Shown piece by piece: positions 1-9,660 of a DNA stretch of 44,078 nucleotides; positions within the stretch are counted from its first letter, which is position 1; every line of letters begins with the position of its first letter. The position numbers were made by a program, and so were the translations under genes. The notes beneath the pieces are model-generated. The model saw nothing but the letters and a program-made list of their open reading frames with translations. It did no database searches and was not told the origin of the DNA. The DNA is from Actinomycetota bacterium. GTDB lineage: Bacteria > Actinomycetota > Acidimicrobiia > Acidimicrobiales > Ilumatobacteraceae. The stretch lies in NCBI GenBank assembly GCA_009704985.1, contig WLDE01000009.1:1-44078 (forward strand). Direction: 5' to 3'.

Positions 1-1122
1 CTGCGGTTCGTCGATCATCCCGAGCCGGGCCCGGCGTGGGAGCGGTTCCTCGCCCAGCCGCCGGAATTCGCTGCTCACGCCGTGCCCACGCTGTCGATCA
101 CCGGCATGTACGACGACAGCAGCGGCGGCACACTGCGCAACTGGCGCCGGTTCGCGGCCAACGCCCCCGCCGACGTGGTCGCGAGCAGCCATCTGGTGGT
201 GGGGCCGTGGGACCACATGGGCACCCACTTCGGGCCCGGACAGGTGGGTGAGCTGGTGTTCGGCCCCGACGCCACGGTGGACCTGCCCGCGTTGCGGCGC
301 GACTGGCTCCGCCATGTGCTCGACGGTGCCCCGCTGCCCGAGTTCCTGCGCGACCGGGTGATGCTCTACGTCGCCGGCAGCGAGCACTGGGTGGGTGCGC
401 CGTCGTTGGAGGCGGCCACCACCGGCTCGGCCGACCGCTGGCTCCGCTCGGTCGCCGGCCCGATGGACGTGCTCCACTCCGGTTTCGTCGACGACATCGC
501 CGTTGACGGGCCGACGGCCACGTTCACGTGCGACCCGCACGACCTGCGGACCGCACGCCTCGAGCTGCTGCCACGACCTGCCGGCAGTGGTCCCGAGTCA
601 CCGTTCCACGGCCAGCCGATGAACAGCTTCGTCGCCACCCAGGCGGGCAACGACCCCACCAGCTCACGCTTCGTGCTCGAGATCGACGGCCAGGGCCTGG
701 TGTACACGTCGACACCGCTCACCGAGGACCTGGTGGTGGTCGGGCACCCCGAACTGCACCTGCACCTCGTGTGCGACCAGCCCGACGTCGACCTGTCGGT
801 GCTGGTGCACGAGATCACCCCCGACGGCGCGTCGATCTTCCTCACCAGCGACCTGCTGCGGCTGAGTTGCCGGCACCTCGACGGCAGCCACGACTGGCTG
901 GTGCCCGGCGAGTCCACGGCGATCGGGTTCCGCGGGTTCAAGTGGTGCCAGCGCCGCGTGCGAGCAGGCAGTCGCCTGCGAGTCGCGGTTCGCCACGCGT
1001 CGTCGATCCAGATGAACGCCTACCCACACGGCCGGCCCGCCGATGCGCCGGTCGCCCGGGTGCAGGTGCTGCACGACGCCGCCCGTGCACCCCGGCTCGT
1101 CCTGCCGCTGGGCGACGGCTGA
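1..1122 (+). CDS. CocE/NonD-family hydrolase, 5' end outside window
   Basis: The reading frame is open from the first base, so the N-terminus and the nucleophile-serine elbow lie upstream of the window. The visible 373 residues match the C-terminal half of the X-Pro dipeptidyl-peptidase/CocE alpha/beta hydrolases. The segment ITGMYDD followed by SSGGT resembles the catalytic-Asp region, GPWDHMGTHF carries the catalytic-His motif (GPWxH), and the last ~200 residues look like the jelly-roll domain of the family. These enzymes hydrolyse acyl esters or amides; the substrate here is unknown. The stop at 1120-1122 lies 29 nt before an S9 peptidase, suggesting one operon. Family assignment is firm, substrate is not. 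Confidence 0.88.
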   Translation: MRFVDHPEPGPAWERFLAQPPEFAAHAVPTLSITGMYDDSSGGTLRNWRRFAANAPADVVASSHLVVGPWDHMGTHFGPGQVGELVFGPDATVDLPALRRDWLRHVLDGAPLPEFLRDRVMLYVAGSEHWVGAPSLEAATTGSADRWLRSVAGPMDVLHSGFVDDIAVDGPTATFTCDPHDLRTARLELLPRPAGSGPESPFHGQPMNSFVATQAGNDPTSSRFVLEIDGQGLVYTSTPLTEDLVVVGHPELHLHLVCDQPDVDLSVLVHEITPDGASIFLTSDLLRLSCRHLDGSHDWLVPGESTAIGFRGFKWCQRRVRAGSRLRVAVRHASSIQMNAYPHGRPADAPVARVQVLHDAARAPRLVLPLGDG

Positions 1123-1151
1123 GACTCGAGAGCACACGAACGGAACCCCCC

Positions 1152-3104
1152 ATGACTGATTCGGTCACGGCGCAGTGGCTCGCCCACCCCTATCCGGTGC
1201 ACGCCGACGTCGCCCCCGGCGGCTCGCGCGTGGCCGTCACCACCACGCGCATCCCGCTCGGCTCGACCACCGAGGTGCAGCAGATCGTGCTGCTCGACCC
1301 GGCCGGAGGCGAACCGCGGCCGTTGCCCGCTGCGCAACCGGGCGACCACACCGCCGCCTGGTCGCCCGATGGTCGGCGGATCGCGTTCATCACCGAGCGC
1401 ACCGGTACGCCACAGGTCGCCGTCGCCGACGTCGAGGCCACCGAGCCGGTGTTCGTCACCACCCTCCCCGGCCCGGTGGCCGGCCCGGTGTCGTGGTCAC
1501 CCGACGGCACCCGCATCGCGCTCACGGCCGGCCGAGGGCGCACCGTCGACCGGTCGCTGCCATGGCGCACCACGCGGGGCGTGTACTGGTTCGACGGCAT
1601 CGGCCACCTCGACGACGGGCCACAGGTGTGGACGTGCGACGTGGGCACCGGTGCGTGCACGATGTCGACCGACGACGAGTGGTGGTGGTCGCAACCACGA
1701 TGGTCACCCGACGGCACACGCCTCGCCGCCGTCGCCGGCTTCGACCCCGACGAGCAGGCGTTCGGCCAGCACGTGCGCATCATCGAGCCCGACGGCACGG
1801 TCACTTCGCCTGCGGTTCCCAGCGGCCTGACGCTGGTCACCGCCTGGGCGCCCGACAGCAGCCTGCTGGTTCTGGTCAGCCACCCCGCCGGGCCCCTGCC
1901 CGACGCCGACGAGCAGTTCCACCGCGTGTTCCCCGACGGCACCGTGCAGCAGGTGACGGCGCCGGTGCAGGTGGGCGGCAGTGTGTACGGCGACTCCCCG
2001 GCCCTCATCGGCGAAGCCTTCGAGACGGCCATGGCCATGCACGGCACCGACCTGTACGTGCGCACGCATCGGGGTGGGCGGATGGGCGTGGCCCGCCACT
2101 CGCTGGTCGACGGCTCGTGGGACGAGGTGCTCACCGGGGCCCGAAGCATCTCGCCGCTGGCCATGACCGAGCACGGCCTGGTGGTGGCCGAGCAGTCGGC
2201 CGACACGCCGTGCCGGATCGCCGTGATCGCGCTCGACTCCGGCCCATCGGCAACCGGTACGCCGCTGCCGTTCCCCGACCCCGCTCCCGCGCCCAGCACG
2301 GCCGAGGTGCACCGCTACACGGTGCCATCACCCCACGACGGCGCACCGCTCGAGGCCTGGCACCTGCGGCCGCACGGCGTCGACGGCCCGCTGCCCACCG
2401 TGCTGCTCATCCACGGCGGGCCCGGTGCAGCGTTCGGTGAGATGCTGAACATCGACGCCCAGGCGCTGTGCGCAGCCGGCTTCGGCGTGGTGTACACCAA
2501 CCCGCACGGCTCGACCGGCTACGGCGAAGCCTTCGCCGCCGCGAACATCGACAACTGGGGCGACCTCCCCACCACCGACGTCCTCGCCGTGATCGACGAG
2601 GCCGTCGCCCGCGGCTGGGCCGACCCCGACCGGCTCGGTGTGGCCGGCCTGTCGTACGGCGGCTACCTCACCTGCTGGCTGGCGTGCACCACCGACCGAT
2701 TCCGCGCCGCGGTGGCCGAGAACCCGGTCACCAACCTGGTCAGCATGTTCGGCACCAGCGATGTGGGCCGGCACCTGCTGCCGCGCAGCCTCGCGGCCGA
2801 CCCGCTCGACGACCTCAGCCCGTACCTGCGGTGGTCGCCGCTGTTCCATGCCGCGCGCTGCCACACCCCGCTGCTGTTCGTGGTGGGCGAGCGCGACCAT
2901 CGCTGCCCGCCCACGCAGTCGTTCGAGCTGCACTCGGTGCTGCGCGGACTGGGCCGCACCAGCGAACTGCTGATGCTGCCGGGCTCGTTCCACGCCGGGT
3001 CGATGCTCGGCGCGCCCGCGGTGCGCCTGGCCCAGGACGAGGCCCTCGTACAGTGGATGGAGCAGTGGCTGCGTAGTGTGGAGGACGAGCGCGAACGGGG
3101 GTGA
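1152..3104 (+). CDS. S9 family (prolyl oligopeptidase-like) serine peptidase
   Basis: This 650-residue protein has an N-terminal beta-propeller with WD40-like/TolB-like blades (repeated WSPDG motifs at about residues 70-260) and a C-terminal alpha/beta-hydrolase domain. The catalytic triad is visible: Ser501 in GLSYGG, Asp582 in GERDH and His614 in GSFHAGS. The oxyanion region HGGPG is present. Family members cleave short peptides or remove acylated N-terminal residues in the cytoplasm; no signal peptide is seen. I chose the ATG at 1152 because the protein then starts directly before the first propeller strand; the frame is open further upstream but overlaps the CocE gene. The next gene starts 4 nt after the stop, so the two are probably co-translated. 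Confidence 0.93.
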   Translation: MTDSVTAQWLAHPYPVHADVAPGGSRVAVTTTRIPLGSTTEVQQIVLLDPAGGEPRPLPAAQPGDHTAAWSPDGRRIAFITERTGTPQVAVADVEATEPVFVTTLPGPVAGPVSWSPDGTRIALTAGRGRTVDRSLPWRTTRGVYWFDGIGHLDDGPQVWTCDVGTGACTMSTDDEWWWSQPRWSPDGTRLAAVAGFDPDEQAFGQHVRIIEPDGTVTSPAVPSGLTLVTAWAPDSSLLVLVSHPAGPLPDADEQFHRVFPDGTVQQVTAPVQVGGSVYGDSPALIGEAFETAMAMHGTDLYVRTHRGGRMGVARHSLVDGSWDEVLTGARSISPLAMTEHGLVVAEQSADTPCRIAVIALDSGPSATGTPLPFPDPAPAPSTAEVHRYTVPSPHDGAPLEAWHLRPHGVDGPLPTVLLIHGGPGAAFGEMLNIDAQALCAAGFGVVYTNPHGSTGYGEAFAAANIDNWGDLPTTDVLAVIDEAVARGWADPDRLGVAGLSYGGYLTCWLACTTDRFRAAVAENPVTNLVSMFGTSDVGRHLLPRSLAADPLDDLSPYLRWSPLFHAARCHTPLLFVVGERDHRCPPTQSFELHSVLRGLGRTSELLMLPGSFHAGSMLGAPAVRLAQDEALVQWMEQWLRSVEDERERG

Positions 3105-3107
3105 GCG

Positions 3108-4958
<1,851 letters not shown>

Positions 4959-4959
4959 C

Positions 4960-5181
4960 ATGACCGCCGTGACGTCCGTCAGCCCCGCCGACCGTCGAGC
5001 CATGGCCCGCCAAGCAGCGGCGCTGGCGACGTTCGACACGGGCGAGATCGGCGACGACGCCACACGGCAGTCGATGATCGACCGGGCCGACACCGATCGC
5101 GAACGGCACGGGCTCGACCCGCTGAAGACCGAGCCCGAGCTCCATCGAAAGGCCGTCGAGCGTGGCCTTGTCCGCCGATGA
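4960..5181 (+). CDS. Small hypothetical protein upstream of nucleotidyltransferase
   Basis: A 73-residue, charged, probably helical soluble protein that begins 1 nt after the monooxygenase stop. It has no motif I recognise. Its last 20 nt overlap the start of the nucleotidyltransferase gene in another frame, the arrangement of translationally coupled toxin-antitoxin pairs. An antitoxin or partner role is inferred from context only. The ATG is the first start available in this frame after the upstream stop. Confidence 0.6.
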   Translation: MTAVTSVSPADRRAMARQAAALATFDTGEIGDDATRQSMIDRADTDRERHGLDPLKTEPELHRKAVERGLVRR

Positions 5182-5647
5182 TCTGAGACAGATCCTCTCC
5201 GACCACGGCATCTCGACGGTGGTGATCGGTGCGCACGCGGCCAACCGCTATCGACTCGAAGTGCGGAGCACGATCGACCTCGATCTCCTTGCCACCACCC
5301 TCGACGGTGCTGCCGAGGCGCTCCGGGCCGCAGGTTGTGATGTCAGAAGTGTCTCCGACGACGGTCTGGAGTACCTCGTGTGCGCCCGTCTCGGCTCGGC
5401 CCGAGTCGATGTGCTGCTGGCCGAGACCGACTACCAACGACTCGCCATCGACCGCGCCGTCGATGGCGTCCTGACCGTCGAAGACGTGATCGTTCACAAA
5501 CTGATCGCTGGCCGCCCGCGCGACCTCGACGACATCGCATCGATCCTCGCCGCGGGCGTCAGCATCGACGAGACGTACGTCGTCGAGCACAGCACCAGTT
5601 GGGGTGTCGACGATCGCTGGCGCTTGCTGCGCGATCGCGGTCGATGA
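5162..5647 (+). CDS. Nucleotidyltransferase-fold protein (AbiEii/DUF6036-like)
   Basis: The 161-residue protein starts with GTG inside the preceding small gene. The segment VVIGAHAANRYRLEVRST followed by IDLDLL resembles the active-site region of minimal and AbiEii-type nucleotidyltransferases, with the DxD pair as metal ligands, and ARVDVLLAET supplies a third carboxylate. Members of these families act as toxins by adding nucleotides to tRNA or proteins, or are silent homologues. Length fits the minimal family rather than full AbiEii (~300 residues). With the 73-residue overlapping upstream gene it forms a plausible toxin-antitoxin module, which is inference. Confidence 0.72.
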   Translation: MALSADDLRQILSDHGISTVVIGAHAANRYRLEVRSTIDLDLLATTLDGAAEALRAAGCDVRSVSDDGLEYLVCARLGSARVDVLLAETDYQRLAIDRAVDGVLTVEDVIVHKLIAGRPRDLDDIASILAAGVSIDETYVVEHSTSWGVDDRWRLLRDRGR

Positions 5648-5740
5648 GCCATCGGTGGAGGAGTGGCCACCTCGGCGGTTCGTCCGGTCCACCTCAGAAC
5701 GATCGTTTGGCGGCGCGCCACCAGCTCGCCGCCACAGTTG

Positions 5741-5893
5741 GTGAACGCCACCCCCGACTTCATCCAGCACACCGGCGTCATCGATGCCGCCTCCGACGTG
5801 CTGGTGGAGGTGTTCGGCGATGCCGGCCGCCACACCCGACTGGCGGTCGGCGTGTCGTCGCTGCCGGCCAACATGGTGCTCGGTGGCCGTCCG
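5741..5893 (+). pseudogene. RidA-family C-terminal remnant
   Basis: About 50 codons read VNATPDFIQHTGVIDAASDV and continue with LVEVFGDAGRH and AVGVSSLP. This matches the C-terminal third of ~150-residue RidA/YjgF proteins, whose usual form ends with similar FGxxGRHxRxAVGxxxLP text. The N-terminal two thirds are absent upstream, and the final beta strand is replaced by unrelated sequence after about 5880. RidA enzymes hydrolyse reactive enamines/imines. I regard it as a decayed fragment. The rest of 5648-5974 shows nothing else I can support. Confidence 0.6.
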
Positions 5894-5974
5894 ACGAGCA
5901 CGGCCGGGCCCGACCGGCCTGGCACGCGACCCATCAAGATCGACGACGGCCGATCGCGCCTGCAGGACGGCGGC

Positions 5975-5980
5975 TATGGT
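5975..5980 (+). promoter_or_regulatory. Putative -10 box for leaderless gntR transcript
   Basis: TATGGT fits the TAnnnT -10 consensus and lies exactly 7 nt before a GTG in the gntR frame. Transcription would start at or next to the start codon. No convincing -35 is visible. Confidence 0.45.
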
Positions 5981-5987
5981 CCGCTGC

Positions 5988-6671
5988 GTGCTCGAGTCGA
6001 AGTCCGAGCGGGCGTACCAGGTGATCCGACTGCGCTTGCTCGATGGTACGTATGGGCCCGGCGATCGCATCGTCCTCCCGGAGGTGGGCGCCGAGTTGGC
6101 GATGAGTGTCGTCCCCGTCCGCGAAGCGGTTCGTCGCCTCGAGGCCGAGGGCTTGCTCGAGTTCACCCGGTGGGCCGGAGCCCGTGTACCGAACTTCGAC
6201 GAGCGACAGCTGGCGGAGGCGATCGAGGCAGCCGCTCTGCTCGAGGGAGAGATCGCGCGGCTGGCTGCGCCGTATCTCCGCCGCGAGGACCTCACCGCGA
6301 TGCGTCGGGAGAACCGTCTGCTGCGTTCGGCGGAGACCTCCGGCGACCTCGAGGACGCACGAGCACGGGACCGGGCGTTCCACGCCGTCGTGCACGCCCG
6401 CTGTCCGAACCGTCTGCTGGTACTGCTCGTCGAGACCGCCTACGTGCGGATGGACACGCTCCGCAACGTGTTCGAGCATCAGCCCCAGCGAGTCGGCAAC
6501 GCGACCGCCGAGCACCAGCGCCTGATCGAGTTCCTCGCCGCCCGACCCGACGCCGACGAGGTCGGTCGGGCGTTCCGCCAGCACGGGCTCGACGCCGCCG
6601 CTGAGATCGCCCGATGGGATCCGACCGGTCGACACCCTCGTCCAGAACGTATACGATCCAACCCGCCGTGA
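5988..6671 (+). CDS. GntR/FadR-family (FCD domain) transcription regulator
   Basis: The 227-residue protein has an N-terminal winged helix (about residues 5-70, with VVPVREAVRRLEAEGLLEF as the typical recognition helix and wing) and an all-helical FCD ligand domain (about 80-215) with the usual D..FH..V segment (DRAFHAVVH). FCD regulators sense carboxylic acids or acyl compounds and control nearby catabolic genes. I chose GTG 5988 because it has a TAnnnT box 7 nt upstream and gives the usual short N-terminus; ATG 5976 in frame is the alternative. The stop is 19 nt before the EthD gene, whose promoter and a palindromic operator lie in the last codons of this gene. Confidence 0.9.
   Translation: MLESKSERAYQVIRLRLLDGTYGPGDRIVLPEVGAELAMSVVPVREAVRRLEAEGLLEFTRWAGARVPNFDERQLAEAIEAAALLEGEIARLAAPYLRREDLTAMRRENRLLRSAETSGDLEDARARDRAFHAVVHARCPNRLLVLLVETAYVRMDTLRNVFEHQPQRVGNATAEHQRLIEFLAARPDADEVGRAFRQHGLDAAAEIARWDPTGRHPRPERIRSNPP
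6629..6657 (+). promoter_or_regulatory. Promoter with GntR-like operator before EthD/flavoprotein genes
   Basis: TCGACA (6629-6634) and TACGAT (6652-6657) are separated by 17 nt, a good sigma70-type promoter. The palindrome CGTATACG (6648-6655) overlaps the -10. GTATAC-centred palindromes are typical sites of FCD-type GntR regulators. A GGGGAGG ribosome site (6678-6684) follows, 6 nt before the EthD start. Regulation by the adjacent GntR protein is inference. Confidence 0.55.
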
Positions 6672-6690
6672 TCGACCGGGGAGGTCTGGG

Positions 6691-7032
6691 GTGGTCAAGA
6701 TCGTGTGGTTCCTCAAGCGGGCCGAACATCTCACCCAGCAGGAGTTCGAGGACTGGTGGCTCGAGCGCCACGTGCCCGTCGCCCGCGTGGCCCCCGGGCT
6801 CCGTCGCTACGTCGTGAACCTGCCCGGACGGGACGACCTGGCGGGCAAACCGGCCGGCGACTGCGAGTGGGACGGCGTCGCAGAGCAGTGGTTCGACGAC
6901 GACGACGCGTTGAACGCGGCGTACTCGCGCCCCGTCGCCTCGGACGTCCGAGCCGACACCCTCGCGCACGTGTCGCGGCTCGAACGATTGATCGTCCGTG
7001 AACTCGAGATCGATCTGCCGGCTGATGCCTGA
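6691..7032 (+). CDS. EthD-domain protein
   Basis: The 113-residue product has the dimeric alpha/beta-barrel pattern of EthD/ABM-like proteins: KIVWFLKRAEHLTQQEF, a HVP.A segment typical of the family, and a GVAEQWFDD strand-helix. EthD proteins accompany oxidative degradation systems, classically the ETBE-degrading P450 system, and their exact role is unclear. GTG 6691 is preceded by GGGGAGG at a 6-nt spacing. Its last 8 nt overlap the ATG of the downstream flavoprotein, so the two are co-translated and probably act together. Confidence 0.85.
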   Translation: MVKIVWFLKRAEHLTQQEFEDWWLERHVPVARVAPGLRRYVVNLPGRDDLAGKPAGDCEWDGVAEQWFDDDDALNAAYSRPVASDVRADTLAHVSRLERLIVRELEIDLPADA

Positions 7033-8629
7033 GGTGCCGGTCGACGCGGCGGACGCGGCCGATCTGGTGGTCGTCGGCACTGGCGCAGCGGGGTTCTCCG
7101 CCGCGATCACCGCTGCGCGAGCCGGGCTCGACGTGCTGATGCTCGAGAAGCGGCCCGAACTCGGCGGCACGACGGCTCGCTCGGGAACCTGGATCTGGGT
7201 CCCCAACCACCGCCTCATGCGCGAGGCGGGCATCGACGACCCCCGTGATGCTGCGCTGCGGTACATGGCCAGGCTCAACCGCCCCGACCGCTACGAACCG
7301 GACCACTCCACCCTCGGTCTCCCGCCGGAGGAGCACGCGATGCTGGCAGCGTTCTACGACCACGCGGCCGAGGCGCTCGACGAGCTCGTCGACGCCGGTG
7401 CGATCGACCCGGTGATGCTCGACCGCGCGCCGGACTACTTCGCCGAGCTGCCGGAGAACGCTGCGCCGTACGGGCGCGTGATCGTGTCGCGAGGCCGGGA
7501 GCGGCCCGATCAGCTCACCGGCCGGGAGCTCGTCGACGATCTCGCCGCCACCGCTCGCCGGCTCGGTGTCCGCATCGAGACGGGATGCGCGGTGCGCGAC
7601 GTCGTGCGTGATGGGGATGGCACGGTGCGCGGCGTGGTGACGGCAGGTGGGCGTCGGATCGCCGCTCGCCGCGGTGTCGTCTTCGCGACCGGCGGCTTCA
7701 CCCACGCCGAGGATCTGCTGCGCGACTTCGTCACGGTGCCCGTGCGCCACGGGGGAGCGGCCCCCGGTTCCGAGGGTGACTTCGTCCGCATCGGGCAACG
7801 GCTCGGTGCTCGCCTGCACAACATGAGCGCCGCGTGGCTGGCGCCGGTGCCCATCGAGCCGCTCGTCGCCGACCCGACGGCGTTCACGACCAACATCTTC
7901 GCCCTGCGTGGCGACTCGATGATCCTCGTCGACCGCACCGGCCGCCGGGTCACCAACGAAAAGCTCGCCTACAACGAGCTCGCGTCGGTCTTCCTGCGAT
8001 GGGACCCGGCGACGGCCGAGTACCCGAACCTCCGTCTGTTCATGGTGTTCGACGACGCGACCGCCCGGTTGTTCGCCGACGGCAAGAGCGGCAACCCGCT
8101 GCCCCTGCCCGGAGTGCCCGCCCCGCACGTCGTGACGGGCGAGACCATCGACGAGCTCGCCGAGCGTCTCGCCGAACGCCTCGAGACGGCGGTGCCCGAG
8201 GTCGCCGGAGGGATCCGTCTCGACCCGGCGTTCGGCCCCACCCTGGCCGCCACCATCGACGCCTACGGCGACGACGCGGACGTGGGCGTCGACAGAGCCT
8301 TCGGTCGCGGAGCCTCGCCGATCGAGCTGTTCCGCAACGGCCCGCCCCGCCCCGGCAACGACCGGAACCCGGCGATGTTCCGGTTCTCTCCCGTCGGGCC
8401 GTACCACGCGATCGTGCTGGCACCGGCGACGCTCGACACCAAGGGCGGTCCAGCGATCGACATCCACGGTCGCGTGCTGTCGGCCGACGGATCCGTCATC
8501 CCCGGGCTCTATGCGGCCGGCAACTGCGCCGGGTTCCCCTCCGCCCAGGCGTACTGGGCGGGAGGCGCGACCGTGGGGCTCGCGATCACGTTCGGGCACC
8601 TCGCGGCACGGCACGCAGCCGCCTCCTGA
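7025..8629 (+). CDS. FAD-binding dehydrogenase, 3-ketosteroid delta1-dehydrogenase-like
   Basis: The 534-residue protein starts with an FAD-binding VVVGTGAAGF (GTGAAG at residues 18-23) and the second FAD contact LEKRPELGGTTARSG, as in the fumarate reductase/KstD group. The C-terminal part has GPYHAIVLAP, TKGGPAID, GLYAAGNCAG and AYWAGGATVG, the usual FAD and substrate-site order of 3-oxosteroid 1-dehydrogenases. True KstD introduces a double bond into ring A of 3-ketosteroids, but many homologues act on other ketones, so the substrate is uncertain. ATG 7025 was preferred over an upstream in-frame GTG because it gives the standard short N-terminus and overlaps the EthD stop. No signal peptide is seen. 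Confidence 0.87.
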   Translation: MPEVPVDAADAADLVVVGTGAAGFSAAITAARAGLDVLMLEKRPELGGTTARSGTWIWVPNHRLMREAGIDDPRDAALRYMARLNRPDRYEPDHSTLGLPPEEHAMLAAFYDHAAEALDELVDAGAIDPVMLDRAPDYFAELPENAAPYGRVIVSRGRERPDQLTGRELVDDLAATARRLGVRIETGCAVRDVVRDGDGTVRGVVTAGGRRIAARRGVVFATGGFTHAEDLLRDFVTVPVRHGGAAPGSEGDFVRIGQRLGARLHNMSAAWLAPVPIEPLVADPTAFTTNIFALRGDSMILVDRTGRRVTNEKLAYNELASVFLRWDPATAEYPNLRLFMVFDDATARLFADGKSGNPLPLPGVPAPHVVTGETIDELAERLAERLETAVPEVAGGIRLDPAFGPTLAATIDAYGDDADVGVDRAFGRGASPIELFRNGPPRPGNDRNPAMFRFSPVGPYHAIVLAPATLDTKGGPAIDIHGRVLSADGSVIPGLYAAGNCAGFPSAQAYWAGGATVGLAITFGHLAARHAAAS

Positions 8630-8730
8630 CCGCGCCCGCGCCCGCCGGATCGCCCGGGCCACCGTGGTGACCCGATCGCCGTCCGGCCTGCACCCGCGAC
8701 GACGCAGCGATCGTGTCGGACGCCTTTCTC

Positions 8731-8783
8731 CTTGACAGTGCCAAGTCGCCGTACCATCATCGGCGAAACTTGACACTGACAAG
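8731..8783 (+). promoter_or_regulatory. Promoter flanked by two matching 15-bp palindromic operators
   Basis: Two near-identical imperfect palindromes, CTTGACAGTGCCAAG (8731-8745) and CTTGACACTGACAAG (8769-8783), have centres 38 bp apart. The first contains the -35 box TTGACA (8732-8737). CATCAT (8755-8760) at 17 nt is the best -10. The second palindrome overlaps the expected transcript start and the AAGGAG ribosome site. The geometry suits a dimeric repressor such as a TetR-type protein, but none is encoded next to it. Between 8630 and 8730 nothing else is seen. Confidence 0.6.
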
Positions 8784-8792
8784 GAGAGCTTC

Positions 8793-9026
8793 TTGCCTGC
8801 GACCACCACACCCCGACCCAACCGCCGCAGGACGCGAAACCTCGTCCGCTTCGCGCACCTCGCGGCGGGCGGCGTGCTGGGCACCTTCGTCTACGCCCCC
8901 GACTCGATCACCGACCCGATGCAGCTCGCGATGCAGATCGCCGGCATTCCGCTGCTGGCCCTGACGGGGCTCTACATGTGGAAGCCGGCCCTGTTCCGCA
9001 GACAGAGTCCGGTACCGTCCCGCTGA
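8793..9026 (+). CDS. Small two-helix membrane protein under operator control
   Basis: The 77-residue product begins with a basic N-terminus (RPNRRRTRNLVRF) and has two hydrophobic stretches at about residues 20-38 and 46-65, joined by a loop containing DSITDP. It is predicted to be an inner-membrane protein; I do not recognise a family. It starts with TTG, supported by AAGGAG at 8781-8786, a strong ribosome site at good spacing. It stands alone behind a promoter with two palindromes, so its expression is probably tightly controlled. Confidence 0.65.
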   Translation: MPATTTPRPNRRRTRNLVRFAHLAAGGVLGTFVYAPDSITDPMQLAMQIAGIPLLALTGLYMWKPALFRRQSPVPSR

Positions 9027-9054
9027 GGGGGCGTTCGGCGGGTCGTGTGCCGGC

Positions 9055-9150
9055 GCCGACGGTTCGGTGGTCCTCGCGCAGCCGAACCAGGTGAGGAAGT
9101 ACGACGGCGCAGGCGTGCTCGACACCTCGTTCGGTACTGCCGGCGTGGTG
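9055..9150 (+). pseudogene. Delta-60 repeat (beta-propeller) remnant
   Basis: One repeat-like unit reads ADGSVVLAQ then QVRKYDGAGVLDTSFGTAGV. This matches the delta-60 repeat pattern in which DGs.DtsFG.dG follows an arginine-tyrosine strand. Real delta-60 proteins carry many such units and a secretion signal; only one is left here. I interpret it as a fragment of a lost gene. Confidence 0.45.
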
Positions 9151-9660
9151 GCCCGTCTGCTGGCCGATCACGGCTGCCAGCCGCCCGGCGCTACCCGTCC
9201 GATCCGCACGTTCGACGATCTTCGTGCGCACCTCGATGGGTTGCCCGAGGAGTGCTGCATGGTCGACGGCACCCAGGTCGCCCGGTCGATGCTCGTCGAC
9301 TTCGACGCTCAACGTGCCGCGTGGTCCGGCACATCGAGAGATCCTCTGGCGGATCATCCGCGGGTGGGATGGGCGCTGCTGGCGGTGACGCGCTCGTGGG
9401 CCGAGGGTCCGACTTCGTCGTCGGTGACGCAGGCCGAGATCTCCCTCGGGCGCTCCTTGCTGGCCGCAGGACCGGCTCCTCGTCGATGGCGGCGGGGCGT
9501 CGTGGTCGATCCTCGGTCACCGAGGTCGCCGTGCACGGCGTTGCCGGCTGCGACACTCCCATGCCGAGATCGGTGGTCGGTCGGTCGGCGTCGACGCCGG
9601 ATCGCAACCGCTGTGAGGCGGACCCGCGCTGTCGACGGCATCGGAAGTAGTTTCGGCGGC
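9151..9660 (+). other. Gene-poor stretch, no supported gene
   Basis: The frame of the delta-60 remnant stays open into the next gene, and residues such as TFDDLRAHLDGLPEE look protein-like, but after about 9350 the translation becomes Arg/Pro/Ser-rich without structure. I could not assign a family in any frame. The stretch probably holds further decayed coding sequence. Confidence 0.35.

Noticed and set aside
9151..9350. Possible transposase fragment (TFDDLRAHLDGLPEE with VDGTQV).
   Set aside because: The text is faintly like IS-family DDE transposases, but no terminal repeats, second catalytic residue or full domain could be found.
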